DNA from: Companilactobacillus hulinensis
GTDB taxonomy: Bacteria; Bacillota; Bacilli; Lactobacillales; Lactobacillaceae
Direction: 5' to 3'
Assembly: GCF_003946555.1 (NCBI RefSeq)
Contig: NZ_RHOO01000019.1
Location: 1-47,506, forward strand
Length of the DNA: 47,506 nt
Below the pieces are notes generated by a model that had not been told where the DNA came from, did no database searches, and saw only the letters and a program-made list of their open reading frames with translations. The translations under genes were made by a program, and so were the position numbers. Positions 17,039 through 25,197 of this stretch are shown in pieces. Each line of letters opens with the position of its first letter. Position 1 is the stretch's first letter.

Positions 17039-18421
17039 GTGCGACAATCGCAGAAAACAGAACAAGCTGACCATCTGAAGAAGATAGGTCTGGAAGACCA
17101 AAGACAATCAGAGGCGCGTAGTACCGCCTCTGGTGAAAGTACGATTAGGAGTGGCATTTCTTTCAAAGAACTAGTACTAGATAGAGATAATCTCAATACA
17201 GCTTACAAAAGGGTATATGGAAATAGAGGTGCAGAAGGAATAGATGGAATGTCTGTCTATGAACTTTTGGACTACCTTAAAGAGAATAAATCTCAGTTTC
17301 TTGAATCATTGAGAGACCTTTCATACAAACCAAGTCCTGTCAGAAGAGTAGAAATACCTAAGCCTGACGGAACTAAACGTAAACTGGGAGTACCAACGGT
17401 CATTGACCGCCTGATACAACAGGCAATTGCGCAAGCAATGACGCCTGTGTTTGAGAAGGCCTTTTCAGATAATAGTTTTGGTTTTCGACCAAATCGCAGC
17501 GCCCATGACGCTATAAAACGTGTCACAGAATTTTATGACCAAGGCTACCACTGTGTGATAGACCTTGACCTAAAGGCATATTTCGATACGGTCAACCACG
17601 ATTTACTAATGAGATTCATCAAACAATATATTGATGATGAATGGCTGTTAAGGATGATTCGTAAATTTCTTACTAGTGGTGTAATGGACGGACAGATGTT
17701 TCAGAAGTCTGAGAAAGGCACGCCACAAGGTGGCAACCTCTCTCCATTACTTGCCAATATCTATCTAAATGAACTTGATAAGTTACTAACCGTTCGTGGA
17801 CACAAGTTTGTCCGTTACGCTGATGACTGTAATATTTATGTCAAAAGCAAACGTGCAGGCTATCGAGTTCTGGATAGCATTTCCAAGTTTCTTGAGAAAG
17901 ATCTAAAGCTAACAGTCAATCAGAAGAAGACCAAAGTTGGCTCTCCTCTAAGACTAAAATTTTTAGGATTCTCATTAGGTGTGTCGAGCAAGGGCACTTA
18001 CGTGCGTCCTTGCCAACAAGCCAAAAGGAGAGTTAAACAATCACTCAAGAAAATAACGAAGAGAAATCGAGGCAGAGGCCTTGATGAACTCTTCAAGGAG
18101 ATCAATCAGAAGATGGTTGGTTGGCTTAACTATTATGGAATTGGAAAGATGAAAGTATTCATTAAATCACTTGATGAATGGCTGCATTCTAGAATCAGAC
18201 AATATATATGGAAGTCGTGGAAGAAAATAAAAACCAGATTTAAAAATCTGACAAAACTAGGTATGACAAGAACTCAAGCTAGAATCTTTGCCAACACCCG
18301 TAAGGGGTATTGGCGAACAGCGCATAGTAAGACTCTGTTGTACACTTTGACAAATGAAAAACTGGAATCTCTTGGACTAATAAATATGTCCAAGAAACTC
18401 CAGTCTATTCAGAATGCTTAA
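17039..18421 (+). CDS. ltrA: Group IIC intron reverse transcriptase/maturase
   Basis: A 460-residue intron-encoded protein. The reverse transcriptase domain (about 45-310) has GVDGM-like RT1 (AEGIDGMSVYEL), the RT4 stretch FGFRPNRSAHDAI, VIDLDLKAYFD with a catalytic Asp, GTPQGGNLSPLLANI and the catalytic YADD in FVRYADDCNIYV. The X/maturase domain follows (about 320-450), ending in the KGYWRTAHSK region. There is no HNH endonuclease domain, as in class C. GTG 17039 is preferred as start (GGAGG at 17026-17030, 8 bases upstream); the frame extends to a TTG at 17015. It splices the host intron and copies it into new terminator-like targets. Confidence 0.93.
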   Translation: MRQSQKTEQADHLKKIGLEDQRQSEARSTASGESTIRSGISFKELVLDRDNLNTAYKRVYGNRGAEGIDGMSVYELLDYLKENKSQFLESLRDLSYKPSPVRRVEIPKPDGTKRKLGVPTVIDRLIQQAIAQAMTPVFEKAFSDNSFGFRPNRSAHDAIKRVTEFYDQGYHCVIDLDLKAYFDTVNHDLLMRFIKQYIDDEWLLRMIRKFLTSGVMDGQMFQKSEKGTPQGGNLSPLLANIYLNELDKLLTVRGHKFVRYADDCNIYVKSKRAGYRVLDSISKFLEKDLKLTVNQKKTKVGSPLRLKFLGFSLGVSSKGTYVRPCQQAKRRVKQSLKKITKRNRGRGLDELFKEINQKMVGWLNYYGIGKMKVFIKSLDEWLHSRIRQYIWKSWKKIKTRFKNLTKLGMTRTQARIFANTRKGYWRTAHSKTLLYTLTNEKLESLGLINMSKKLQSIQNA

Positions 18422-18428
18422 ATTAATG

Positions 18429-18462
18429 AACCGCCGTATACGGAACCGTACGTACGGTGGTG
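18429..18462 (+). other. Intron domain V (catalytic core helix)
   Basis: A 34-base hairpin with a lower stem of the ACCGCCGTA/TACGGTGGT type, a bulge, and an apical TACG-GAAC-CGTA loop. This is the size and shape of group II domain V. It lies just downstream of the maturase stop, as expected. Confidence 0.75.
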
Positions 18463-18544
18463 TGTGAGGTCGGTAACTAAAAGTTACCTCCTACTCGATT
18501 ATTTATAGGTCAAATGTGTTTTGCCACACGTCTTGTTATTTATA

Positions 18545-21166
18545 TTAGTTATTAAGCAAGTAAATTCCATAAGTTCTGATTTCACCAGGTTGGAATTCAT
18601 TGATTTGATGTTGTTGAACCTCTGAATCAAGTGATTCTTTAAATTCTGAATTAAGAGTTAGTAAAGCAAGGCTGACAGGGGTGTCGAAGTTGATATATCC
18701 GGGGGCAGATATCACTTCGTCAGTTGGGTTATACAATCTCAATTCGAATCCAGTACCAGCTGATGTCGTTGAAATGGAACTTAGAACTAACTTCTCAGCA
18801 TCAAGATTGAAGAATTTCTTGTGGGTAATTGGTTCATCCAATTCGTTCATCATGAAATACCTTAGGGGATTAGTAAAACGATTTAAGCTTTGATCTTGGT
18901 AATAAAGGGTACCAGATGAAAGTTGAAGATGTTGAGCCTGAATTTCGGCAGGGCTGTAATTATCAGTAATTATAATCCCACCGTTGAATTCATTCTTGCC
19001 TTGAAGCTGACTCTCTGGAGTTTCCACATAACGTGTTTCTAATCCAGATGCGTCTGAAGGACGACGCAACAGATCAGGTTTTCCTAAGAATCCAATACCA
19101 CGAAACATTGTGATAGCAAGCATGTCGTAATTATCACCGATAATTTGGAAGTCTTTAGCACCGAGTCCGATATAGGTCCAACTAGATTGATTCGAATGAG
19201 TGTTAGCAAAATGGATCATTGGACGCATGCTTGTGGGTTCCTCACGATAGCCAATCTCTTGCCAATCGTTTAAGTGTAGATCGTTGACTGGTCTAGCAAT
19301 AGTGCCAAAAGGAGTGTCGGAGTATGAATTCTCAGCCGAAACGTCAGTGTTGAGTACGAGCCTTAATCTGTGATCAAGCACGGTATTGTCAATTTCCAAA
19401 TTGTAGTTGATAACAGGGGAATCAGTGTTAAGAATCAACACTAATTTATATGGTAGTTGTGTATCGCATACTCGTTCTTCACGTGTTTTCAAATTGAGTG
19501 GAAGTTTCCATGAACCAGTAATCGTTAGTTTACTTTGGATTGTTCCGTTAACGAAGTGAACCTCATCTGCATTCTTGAAATCGAGGTTAATACCCCAATC
19601 GTTGAACATAGGAGAGTAATCATAAGTATCACCATCATCACCACTGTCTTCAAAGGTAAGAAAGTTGTTGAATGTTTTCTTGGTATCCTTATTAAGAAGA
19701 GTCAGTTCACCATTATCAATTGAAATTCTGTAATAAGTGTTTTCGATGTTGTCACTGTTATGTAGTTGATTAGTGCACTTATTTTCTAATTCATTGATTT
19801 GTAGACCTTGCCAGCTCATTGGCTCTAGCACTGTTTTAAAACTAATTGTTGTAACGTAGTACAATTCTTGCTTACGTTCTTTCAAGTTACGACGAAGAGG
19901 GGCGGAATTTTGTTGGGATTGTTCGATTATATCAAATTCGATTTTTTGACCATGTTCGTTTTGCAATTCAAAGGATTTGTTTTTTGTTGAAACTTCCACA
20001 GTTTGTACTTTATTCATCAATACTGGCAGGGGATTCCAGAGGAACAAGTCAAACGGTGTATTTTGTGAAATGCTAAGTTTTCTAACTAGGTAATCAATTA
20101 TTGAGTAAGATAATTGATCAGCAACTTTTGCTCTATGAAGAATATCGGAGTTGGTTTTGTCGCTGTTGCAACCACCAGAACTGTCGTGTGCTTGACCACG
20201 AGCAATTGTTTTCCAGATATCGTCTACAAGACCTTGTTTGTTTGGAATACCGAATTGTGCAGCAAGTGCGATTAGGGGTTCGACTTGATAAGTCATTCGG
20301 CGTTCAAGTTTGTCGTAAATTTGTTTTAGATCTGCACGAGATGAGTAGATTCCACGATGGATCTTGGATGCAGAAGGGTCAATGAATTCTCCACTATATG
20401 TAGGTAAGTTTTCACATTTAGCGAGTTCTTCAAAATATTTAGGATAGTTGCTTTCCTTGATATGAAAATCAGAGCTAGATTTCTCATTTGCTTGCTTGAT
20501 TCTGTCTTTAAGATTGAAGTCGATGGCACGTTGATCACCACCAACCGGCAAAACAAGTTCTGTGGCGTCAGTGTCAGTTGAGATATTGTTAAATAGTGTA
20601 TTAAAATCGTCTTTTTCAATTAACTCAACACCAGCGTAGTAACCATTTTTGATATTCGCCGTAAGAACTTTAGATCCGTCGTTACTATTCCAGTAGAAGT
20701 AACGGCAATTTTTTTCTTTTGGCATACCACGCCAGAATACGGTGTTGTAAATATCGAACCCGTTGAAAATCTTGGGCATGTCTTGACCTTGTCCAAAAGA
20801 ATCAGGTAGGTATCCAACTTTCATGACACCACCAAGCTCATTAGCCAGCTTAGTACCAAGTGAAAGATTTCTAACGATGGATTCACCAGAAGTTACCATT
20901 TCATCGATCTGTGTGTACCATGGACCAACAAAGAGACGTTTTGCAGTAATGAATTTTGTAAATAAATCTTTTTTCTCAGGGAAATTAGTTAGATAATCAT
21001 CAATGATGGACATTTGACCATCCAGCAAATAATAGTTTAACTTATTTGTTTCAAGCGCTTCGAAGACATCGTCCATATGGTAGGCAAATTGAACTCTTGC
21101 TTCTTGACGAGTGAAATACCATTCAAAATCCCAGTGTGTATGAGCAATTGCGTGAATATTTTTCAT
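18545..21166 (-). CDS. Glycoside hydrolase family 38 alpha-mannosidase (MngB-like)
   Basis: An 873-residue zinc-dependent retaining alpha-mannosidase. The N-terminus HTHWDFEWYFT has zinc ligands in HWD (His11, Asp13). GYLPDSFGQ near 118-126 carries the nucleophile Asp, and AHDSSGGCNSDK (about 328-339) resembles the later zinc-ligand loop of MngB. The length matches E. coli MngB (877). No signal peptide: a cytosolic enzyme. It lies 23 bases downstream of a PTS EIIC gene on the same strand, so it probably acts on phosphorylated or imported alpha-mannosides, as MngB does on mannosyl-glycerate-6-P; the actual substrate is not shown. The transcript now reads antisense into the group II intron. Confidence 0.9.
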   Translation of the reverse strand: MKNIHAIAHTHWDFEWYFTRQEARVQFAYHMDDVFEALETNKLNYYLLDGQMSIIDDYLTNFPEKKDLFTKFITAKRLFVGPWYTQIDEMVTSGESIVRNLSLGTKLANELGGVMKVGYLPDSFGQGQDMPKIFNGFDIYNTVFWRGMPKEKNCRYFYWNSNDGSKVLTANIKNGYYAGVELIEKDDFNTLFNNISTDTDATELVLPVGGDQRAIDFNLKDRIKQANEKSSSDFHIKESNYPKYFEELAKCENLPTYSGEFIDPSASKIHRGIYSSRADLKQIYDKLERRMTYQVEPLIALAAQFGIPNKQGLVDDIWKTIARGQAHDSSGGCNSDKTNSDILHRAKVADQLSYSIIDYLVRKLSISQNTPFDLFLWNPLPVLMNKVQTVEVSTKNKSFELQNEHGQKIEFDIIEQSQQNSAPLRRNLKERKQELYYVTTISFKTVLEPMSWQGLQINELENKCTNQLHNSDNIENTYYRISIDNGELTLLNKDTKKTFNNFLTFEDSGDDGDTYDYSPMFNDWGINLDFKNADEVHFVNGTIQSKLTITGSWKLPLNLKTREERVCDTQLPYKLVLILNTDSPVINYNLEIDNTVLDHRLRLVLNTDVSAENSYSDTPFGTIARPVNDLHLNDWQEIGYREEPTSMRPMIHFANTHSNQSSWTYIGLGAKDFQIIGDNYDMLAITMFRGIGFLGKPDLLRRPSDASGLETRYVETPESQLQGKNEFNGGIIITDNYSPAEIQAQHLQLSSGTLYYQDQSLNRFTNPLRYFMMNELDEPITHKKFFNLDAEKLVLSSISTTSAGTGFELRLYNPTDEVISAPGYINFDTPVSLALLTLNSEFKESLDSEVQQHQINEFQPGEIRTYGIYLLNN

Positions 21167-21189
21167 GAATACCTCTTTTAATAACTATT

Positions 21190-22530
21190 TTATGCGGCTG
21201 CCATTTCAGCTTCGGCTTTAGCACGTTCACTACGTTGGTTAATAACTACGAATGGTGCGTAAATCATAATATCAAATACAACTAGAACAGCGGTTAGAAT
21301 AACTGGACTTATGTGGAAGGCGCCTAGTATCCAGGTACTTAGGAAAATAGGCTCATTACCAGAGTTCAAGACAACTAGTGGAACGACCCAACCAATCTTT
21401 GTAACAGTGTAAGCAACAATTGCATTGAATACTGGTACAACTACCCATGGAATGAACATGATAGGGTTAAGTACAATTGGCAATCCAAAAATTACAGGTT
21501 CATTGATACCGAATAATCCAGGGATGAAGGCAAGTTTTGCTACTTCACGTTCTTTTTCTCCACGATGGGTGAATATTAACATGGCAATGATCAATCCAAA
21601 GGTTGCACCTGAACCACCGATCATGGCGTAAACGTTAGTCATAGTATTTGGAGCAATTGATACATCAGCAAAACTTTGTGTCTTCGCAAATTTTGCAACG
21701 TCTTGTAGAAATAGTGGTAACCAGAAAGCTGAAACAACTCCCCAGACGATATTGAAACCGTGAAGTCCTAGGAACCAAAGAATTTGTTCTAAAAGAATTA
21801 CGACGATGATTGCTGGTAAACCTGTACCAACACTAAGCATTGGTTTGATCAATACAACTGAGATAATTTCAATCAATGAAGTGAATCCGAGTGTTTCAAT
21901 TAAAATACGGACAATACCGAAGATGAATAGTACTTCAGTAATAGGAATCAAAGAAAAAAATGAATCAAAAACATTCTGTGGTACGTTTCCGGGCATTTTG
22001 ATGGTGAACTTACTGTGAGTGAACTTGTTGTACATGAATACAGCTAACATACCAACAATAAGAGCGGTAAACATTCCCTCAAAGTTGAAAAATGATGAGG
22101 CGAAACCTTCGATAACCTTGGCTTTTGGGTCTGCAAAGTTAACATTGTTTGGAACCATGACGAAATATGCTGCTAAAGATAATAGTGTTGCTAAGATAGG
22201 GTTTAGCTTCTCATTATGAGGCTTGGCTTTTAGCTCCAAGGCATATGAGTAGGCTGACGAAATAACAACAATTATGGCTACAATACCAAGTGTGGCAGTT
22301 CCGACGTAGCCAAATAGGTCACTCAGGTTAGTTAGCCAGGGGCTATCCAACTTCTGTGTTCTGATCAATGCATCCAGTTGCATTTTGATCAGGTTCGAGA
22401 ACGAACCAACAACGGTAAAGGGAATAGTACGAACAAAGGCGTTCTTGATAGCTTGAAGAATATTATTCTTCTCAACCCAAGATGACATTTTTAACAATGG
22501 ACCTTGGATTTTATCCAAATCAAGTTTCAT
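21190..22530 (-). CDS. PTS lactose/cellobiose-family EIIC permease
   Basis: A 446-residue EIIC of the cellobiose/chitobiose family. The N-terminal MSSWVEKNNILQAIKNAF segment is followed by about ten hydrophobic segments. The family signature region FGINEPVIFGLPIVLNP includes the conserved Glu of NEP. No EIIA or EIIB of this family lies in the window, so it must use components encoded elsewhere. AGGAAATT-type ribosome binding site before the ATG. Cotranscribed with the GH38 mannosidase and divergent from the GntR regulator, it most likely brings in an alpha-mannoside. Such orphan EIICs with varied sugars are common in lactobacilli. Confidence 0.88.
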   Translation of the reverse strand: MKLDLDKIQGPLLKMSSWVEKNNILQAIKNAFVRTIPFTVVGSFSNLIKMQLDALIRTQKLDSPWLTNLSDLFGYVGTATLGIVAIIVVISSAYSYALELKAKPHNEKLNPILATLLSLAAYFVMVPNNVNFADPKAKVIEGFASSFFNFEGMFTALIVGMLAVFMYNKFTHSKFTIKMPGNVPQNVFDSFFSLIPITEVLFIFGIVRILIETLGFTSLIEIISVVLIKPMLSVGTGLPAIIVVILLEQILWFLGLHGFNIVWGVVSAFWLPLFLQDVAKFAKTQSFADVSIAPNTMTNVYAMIGGSGATFGLIIAMLIFTHRGEKEREVAKLAFIPGLFGINEPVIFGLPIVLNPIMFIPWVVVPVFNAIVAYTVTKIGWVVPLVVLNSGNEPIFLSTWILGAFHISPVILTAVLVVFDIMIYAPFVVINQRSERAKAEAEMAAA

Positions 22531-22557
22531 GGGGAATTTCCTCCAAATATTTTTTTA

Positions 22558-22570
22558 AGTAAGCGCCAAC
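22558..22570. promoter_or_regulatory. Weak cre-like site upstream of the EIIC gene
   Basis: AGTAAGCGCCAAC resembles a CcpA catabolite-response element around its central GCG but misses several consensus positions. It lies 30-40 bases before the EIIC ATG. Low confidence. Confidence 0.25.
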
Positions 22571-22581
22571 TTTCGAGTTTT

Positions 22582-22609
22582 ATTATATATGGATTTTAGA
22601 ATTTGTAAA
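22582..22609 (-). promoter_or_regulatory. Promoter of the EIIC-mannosidase operon
   Basis: On the minus strand TTTACA (22604-22609), 16-base spacer and TATAAT (22582-22587). The -35 lies inside the inverted repeat AATTTGT-AAACA-ACAAATT. Confidence 0.65.
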
Positions 22610-22618
22610 CAACAAATT
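22600..22618. promoter_or_regulatory. Candidate operator palindrome for the GntR regulator
   Basis: AATTTGT-AAACA-ACAAATT is a perfect 7-bp inverted repeat with a 5-base centre that covers the -35 of the minus-strand promoter. Binding here would block the EIIC-mannosidase operon. Confidence 0.5.
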
Positions 22619-22629
22619 TAGAATTTGAC

Positions 22630-22671
22630 TATACAAATTAATTTATGTGGTATAATTGGTTTATACAAGTT
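22630..22671 (+). promoter_or_regulatory. gntR promoter with two TATACAA repeats
   Basis: An extended -10 TGGTATAAT (TATAAT at 22651-22656) lies between two direct repeats, TATACAAATT (22630-22639) and TATACAAGTT (22662-22671), 32 bases apart, about three helical turns. The repeats look like half-sites of TreR/GntR-UTRA operators and suggest autoregulation. Confidence 0.5.
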
Positions 22672-22690
22672 CAGAATATGAGGTGAAAAT

Positions 22691-23410
22691 ATGTATAGAT
22701 ACAGAGAGATATATTCTGATATCAAAAAGAACATTTTGACGAATCATTATCGCGCTGGCACTCCATTACCAACACAAGAAGTTCTGTCAGAAAAATATGA
22801 TGTAAGTCGATTAACATTAAAAAAAGCCCTAAATCTATTGCTAGACGAAGGACTTGTTTTTAGTAAGCAGGGATCGGGAACATATGTCAGGAAACAGATA
22901 GAACAAAGTGACGATGAGCTATTACCACTAGATTTGCCCATTGGTGTGACGTATTCGCATCGTGATCAGAAAATCACTAGTAAGGTGATTGATTTCGGTG
23001 CTAGATTGCCAGATGAAAATGAACAGAAGAATCTGGGTATTAAATCAAATGAACCGGTTTATGAGATTAAACGTTCCAGATTTGTGAATGGGGAACATTA
23101 TAGCTATGAGCACACGGTTATGCCGACAGATATTGTGCCGTTGGATGAAAAAGTCATTGCAGGTTCAATTTATGATTACCTGGGTGATCATAAAATACGT
23201 TTAACTGATGCTAGAAGAATCGTTTTTGCCGATTCAGCTGATGATGAGACCAGTCATGCTTTGGATATCGAGAATGGTGATGCCGTACTTTGTATTGAAC
23301 AGGTGGGGTATGACCAGTCAGGCCGTCCGTTCGAATACTCTATCTCTAAATTTAAGAATGAAAAGAGCAAATTTGTTCTAGATGTACATCGTCCGCAATC
23401 TGATTTTTAA
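22691..23410 (+). CDS. GntR-family (HutC/UTRA) transcriptional regulator
   Basis: A 239-residue repressor. An N-terminal winged HTH (about 1-68, with LPTQEVLSEKYDVSRLTLKKAL and a wing KQGSGTYV) is joined to a UTRA effector domain (about 88-235, EPVYEIKRSRFVNGEHYSYE). It is divergent from the EIIC-GH38 operon, the same set-up as E. coli mngR with mngAB. Its ligand is therefore probably the phosphorylated alpha-mannoside made by the PTS. AGGTGAAA lies before the ATG. It is followed after 33 bases by an mgtC gene on the same strand. Confidence 0.9.
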   Translation: MYRYREIYSDIKKNILTNHYRAGTPLPTQEVLSEKYDVSRLTLKKALNLLLDEGLVFSKQGSGTYVRKQIEQSDDELLPLDLPIGVTYSHRDQKITSKVIDFGARLPDENEQKNLGIKSNEPVYEIKRSRFVNGEHYSYEHTVMPTDIVPLDEKVIAGSIYDYLGDHKIRLTDARRIVFADSADDETSHALDIENGDAVLCIEQVGYDQSGRPFEYSISKFKNEKSKFVLDVHRPQSDF

Positions 23411-23443
23411 TTTGTGGTAAGGTGTTATTAGAGGTGGGGAGAC

Positions 23444-24154
23444 GTGAGTTTACATTTAGACATATTAACAGTTACAATTCGTTTGCTTCTAGCAACGTTA
23501 ATGTCCGGAGTTATCGGATGGGATCGAGCTCATAAGCATCGACCTGCAGGAATTAGAACACATATCTTAGTTTGTTTAGGTGCATGTATTATTGCCATGA
23601 TTCAAAAGGAAATCGGATTTGATGCCATTGAGATGGCACGTGCTTTTCCAGCATATAAGGGAGTTATCAGGGCTGATGAGGCCAGACTTATTGCTCAGGT
23701 TGTCAGTGGTATTGGATTCTTAGGTGCTGGTACTATTATTGTTGAGCATCACTCAATCAAAGGACTGACGACAGCCGCTAGTCTTTGGGTTGTTGCCTGT
23801 ATCGGATTAGCCGTTGGTATGGGAAACTACTTGATTGCTGTCGCAAGTTTTGTCGTGGTTTATGGTGTTGTTGCATTCCTAAAGAGAATTGTCCGTGTTA
23901 ATCCACTTAAGAAAATTGAGATTCAATATTTGGATAAGAACAAAGGTAAGAAGTTCATTATGGGCTATTTCAAGGAAAATTCTATCAGTATTAGTAATGT
24001 TAATTTCAGAGCTAATAAAGCGTTGGATGGTTCATACACATATACAAATGTATATGAGATTAAATTACCGCATAATATGAAATATACAGATGTTGTTGAA
24101 GGAATCTCGGCAGGAGACAATATTACAAAAGTTCAATTGATTAATTTAGGTTAA
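23444..24154 (+). CDS. MgtC/SapB-family membrane protein (second copy)
   Basis: A 236-residue paralogue of the MgtC protein at 13150-13854. The membrane half is nearly the same (KHRPAG-RTHILVCLGACII, DEARLIAQVVSGIGFLGAGT, GLTTAASLWV), while the soluble C-terminal domain has diverged. GTG start with GAGGTGGGGAG upstream. It is probably cotranscribed with the GntR regulator of the mannoside PTS. Likely membrane-located and concerned with Mg2+ or membrane energetics, by family knowledge only. The shared membrane half and different soluble half suggest that the sensing domain has specialised. Confidence 0.88.
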   Translation: MSLHLDILTVTIRLLLATLMSGVIGWDRAHKHRPAGIRTHILVCLGACIIAMIQKEIGFDAIEMARAFPAYKGVIRADEARLIAQVVSGIGFLGAGTIIVEHHSIKGLTTAASLWVVACIGLAVGMGNYLIAVASFVVVYGVVAFLKRIVRVNPLKKIEIQYLDKNKGKKFIMGYFKENSISISNVNFRANKALDGSYTYTNVYEIKLPHNMKYTDVVEGISAGDNITKVQLINLG

Positions 24155-24190
24155 ATGACTATGGTGATCACCAAGTGGTGGTCATTTTTT
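24153..24190 (+). terminator. Terminator after the second mgtC gene
   Basis: Outer stem AAATGAC/GTCATTT with an inner CACC/GGTG hairpin and a T-run. Confidence 0.65.
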
Positions 24191-24289
24191 ATTTGTCAAT
24201 TAATATATCACTATTTAATTATTTAAATGATAAGATTACATTGAAATAAGTATTCCTATCTGATAAAGTTTTTTTATTGGGGGAATTTA

Positions 24290-24769
24290 ATGGTAAAAAG
24301 GATTACTGCTATTTTACTGTTCTTATTTCTTGGTGTGGCCGTGGTTATGAATTTTGGTGCATTTGATGAAGGGGTTCAAAGAGTAAAGCAAGATTCAAAA
24401 GAATTGTCCAGCCAATTAACTGAAGCGGAATTTCAGTCGAAGATGAATAATTACATTTATGTATCTTTTGACAACTTATACGAAAATCCACAGATATATA
24501 AGAACACTAAAATTTACCAAAAGGGATCAGTTTTAAGATCTGATGATGATTTTGCGATAGTTTCGCTTGATAGAAGAGACCATTCTAAGGATGTTAAGAT
24601 AAAGTATGATTTGAGTACTTTATCCAAAGGGATGTCCAGATTAGAAGTAGGGTCAAGAATTAAGGTTTTCGGTAAATTTAATAGTGTTGAGAATTATACA
24701 AATGAAAAAGGTCGTACGATAACTCGCCCGGTCATTAACGCTAAATTTATTCAAAATGCTAATTCTTAA
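24290..24769 (+). CDS. Hypothetical membrane-anchored or secreted protein
   Basis: A 159-residue protein with one N-terminal hydrophobic segment (ITAILLFLFLGVAVVMNF, about 5-22), either an uncleaved anchor or a signal peptide without a clear cleavage site. The extracellular part has a short helical stretch followed by beta-rich sequence (IYQKGSVLRSDDDFAIVSLD, GSRIKVFGKFN) that reads like a small OB-fold. No known catalytic motif. GGGGGAA precedes the ATG. It is monocistronic, with its own strong terminator. Function unknown. Confidence 0.75.
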   Translation: MVKRITAILLFLFLGVAVVMNFGAFDEGVQRVKQDSKELSSQLTEAEFQSKMNNYIYVSFDNLYENPQIYKNTKIYQKGSVLRSDDDFAIVSLDRRDHSKDVKIKYDLSTLSKGMSRLEVGSRIKVFGKFNSVENYTNEKGRTITRPVINAKFIQNANS

Positions 24770-24784
24770 TAAATTTGAGAATAT

Positions 24785-24826
24785 AAAAAAGGCACCTGTC
24801 AGAATTTCTCTGGCGGGTGCCTTTTA
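24785..24826 (+). terminator. Terminator after the membrane-anchored hypothetical gene
   Basis: 17-bp stem starting AAAAGGCACCTGTCAGA, with two G-U pairs that form only in plus-strand RNA, and a T-run. Confidence 0.85.
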
Positions 24827-24915
24827 CTATCAAAAGGGTTTTTATATTTGTAACGGACGGTAATATAAATGGCATTGCTCTTCAATGTAGGATGAAGAGT
24901 TGAAAATATGAGAAG

Positions 24916-25068
24916 TTATTTTTTACTTTTAGAATCTTTATCGTTTTTAGAAGATTTCTTGTCCGCAGAATCTACTCGATCTACGTTCTTTTTGACATCA
25001 TCGGGAAGTGAAGCAAACTTGTCAAATAAACTACCAAAATTCTCTTCGCGTTTCACTGTTAGGCCCAT
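24916..25068 (-). CDS. Small 50-residue protein (SPJ_0845-like)
   Basis: A short gene that is easy to miss, on the minus strand. It starts MGLTVKREENFGSLFDKFAS, continues LPDDVKKNVDRVDSADK and ends in a Lys/Ser/Asp-rich tail. A good AAGGGG ribosome binding site lies about 10 bases before the ATG. The N-terminal pattern (xxTVKREENfxxLFDKFASLPD) is like the small SPJ_0845 family of streptococci and lactobacilli, from memory. It is soluble, highly charged and without Cys. Function unknown. It is divergent from uvrC, about 215 bases away. A plus-strand frame over the same bases has no ribosome binding site. Confidence 0.65.
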   Translation of the reverse strand: MGLTVKREENFGSLFDKFASLPDDVKKNVDRVDSADKKSSKNDKDSKSKK

Positions 25069-25197
25069 CGGTATCAGCCCCTTTCAGGTTGAGTTATTAT
25101 TTATCTTTTAATTAACTACATTATAAGACCTTTTGAAGTAAATCTCAAATTGTTACTCTAATTTATCTTTAAAAAAATGAACTTTTTTAATATTAAA

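Larger units (their letters stand above)
16609..18500 (+). mobile_element. Group IIC intron, apparently complete
   Basis: The element begins with GTGCG (16609), the group II 5' consensus. It has about 430 bases of structured RNA domains I-III before the maturase gene, then domain V (about 18429-18462, apical TACG-GAAC-CGTA) and domain VI (about 18466-18490, GTAAC/GTTAC stem), ending near 18500. Insertion immediately behind an intrinsic terminator hairpin, and a maturase without an HNH endonuclease, are the hallmarks of class C introns. All expected parts are present and no frameshift is seen, so it may be active. The exact 3' end is estimated to within a few bases. Confidence 0.9.

Noticed and set aside
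22558-22570. Strong catabolite-response element
   Set aside because: Only the centre fits; several consensus bases are missing, so it is kept as a weak candidate only.
24908-25111. Plus-strand frame of 67 codons
   Set aside because: It is the complement of the better supported 50-residue minus-strand gene; no ribosome binding site, and an odd composition.
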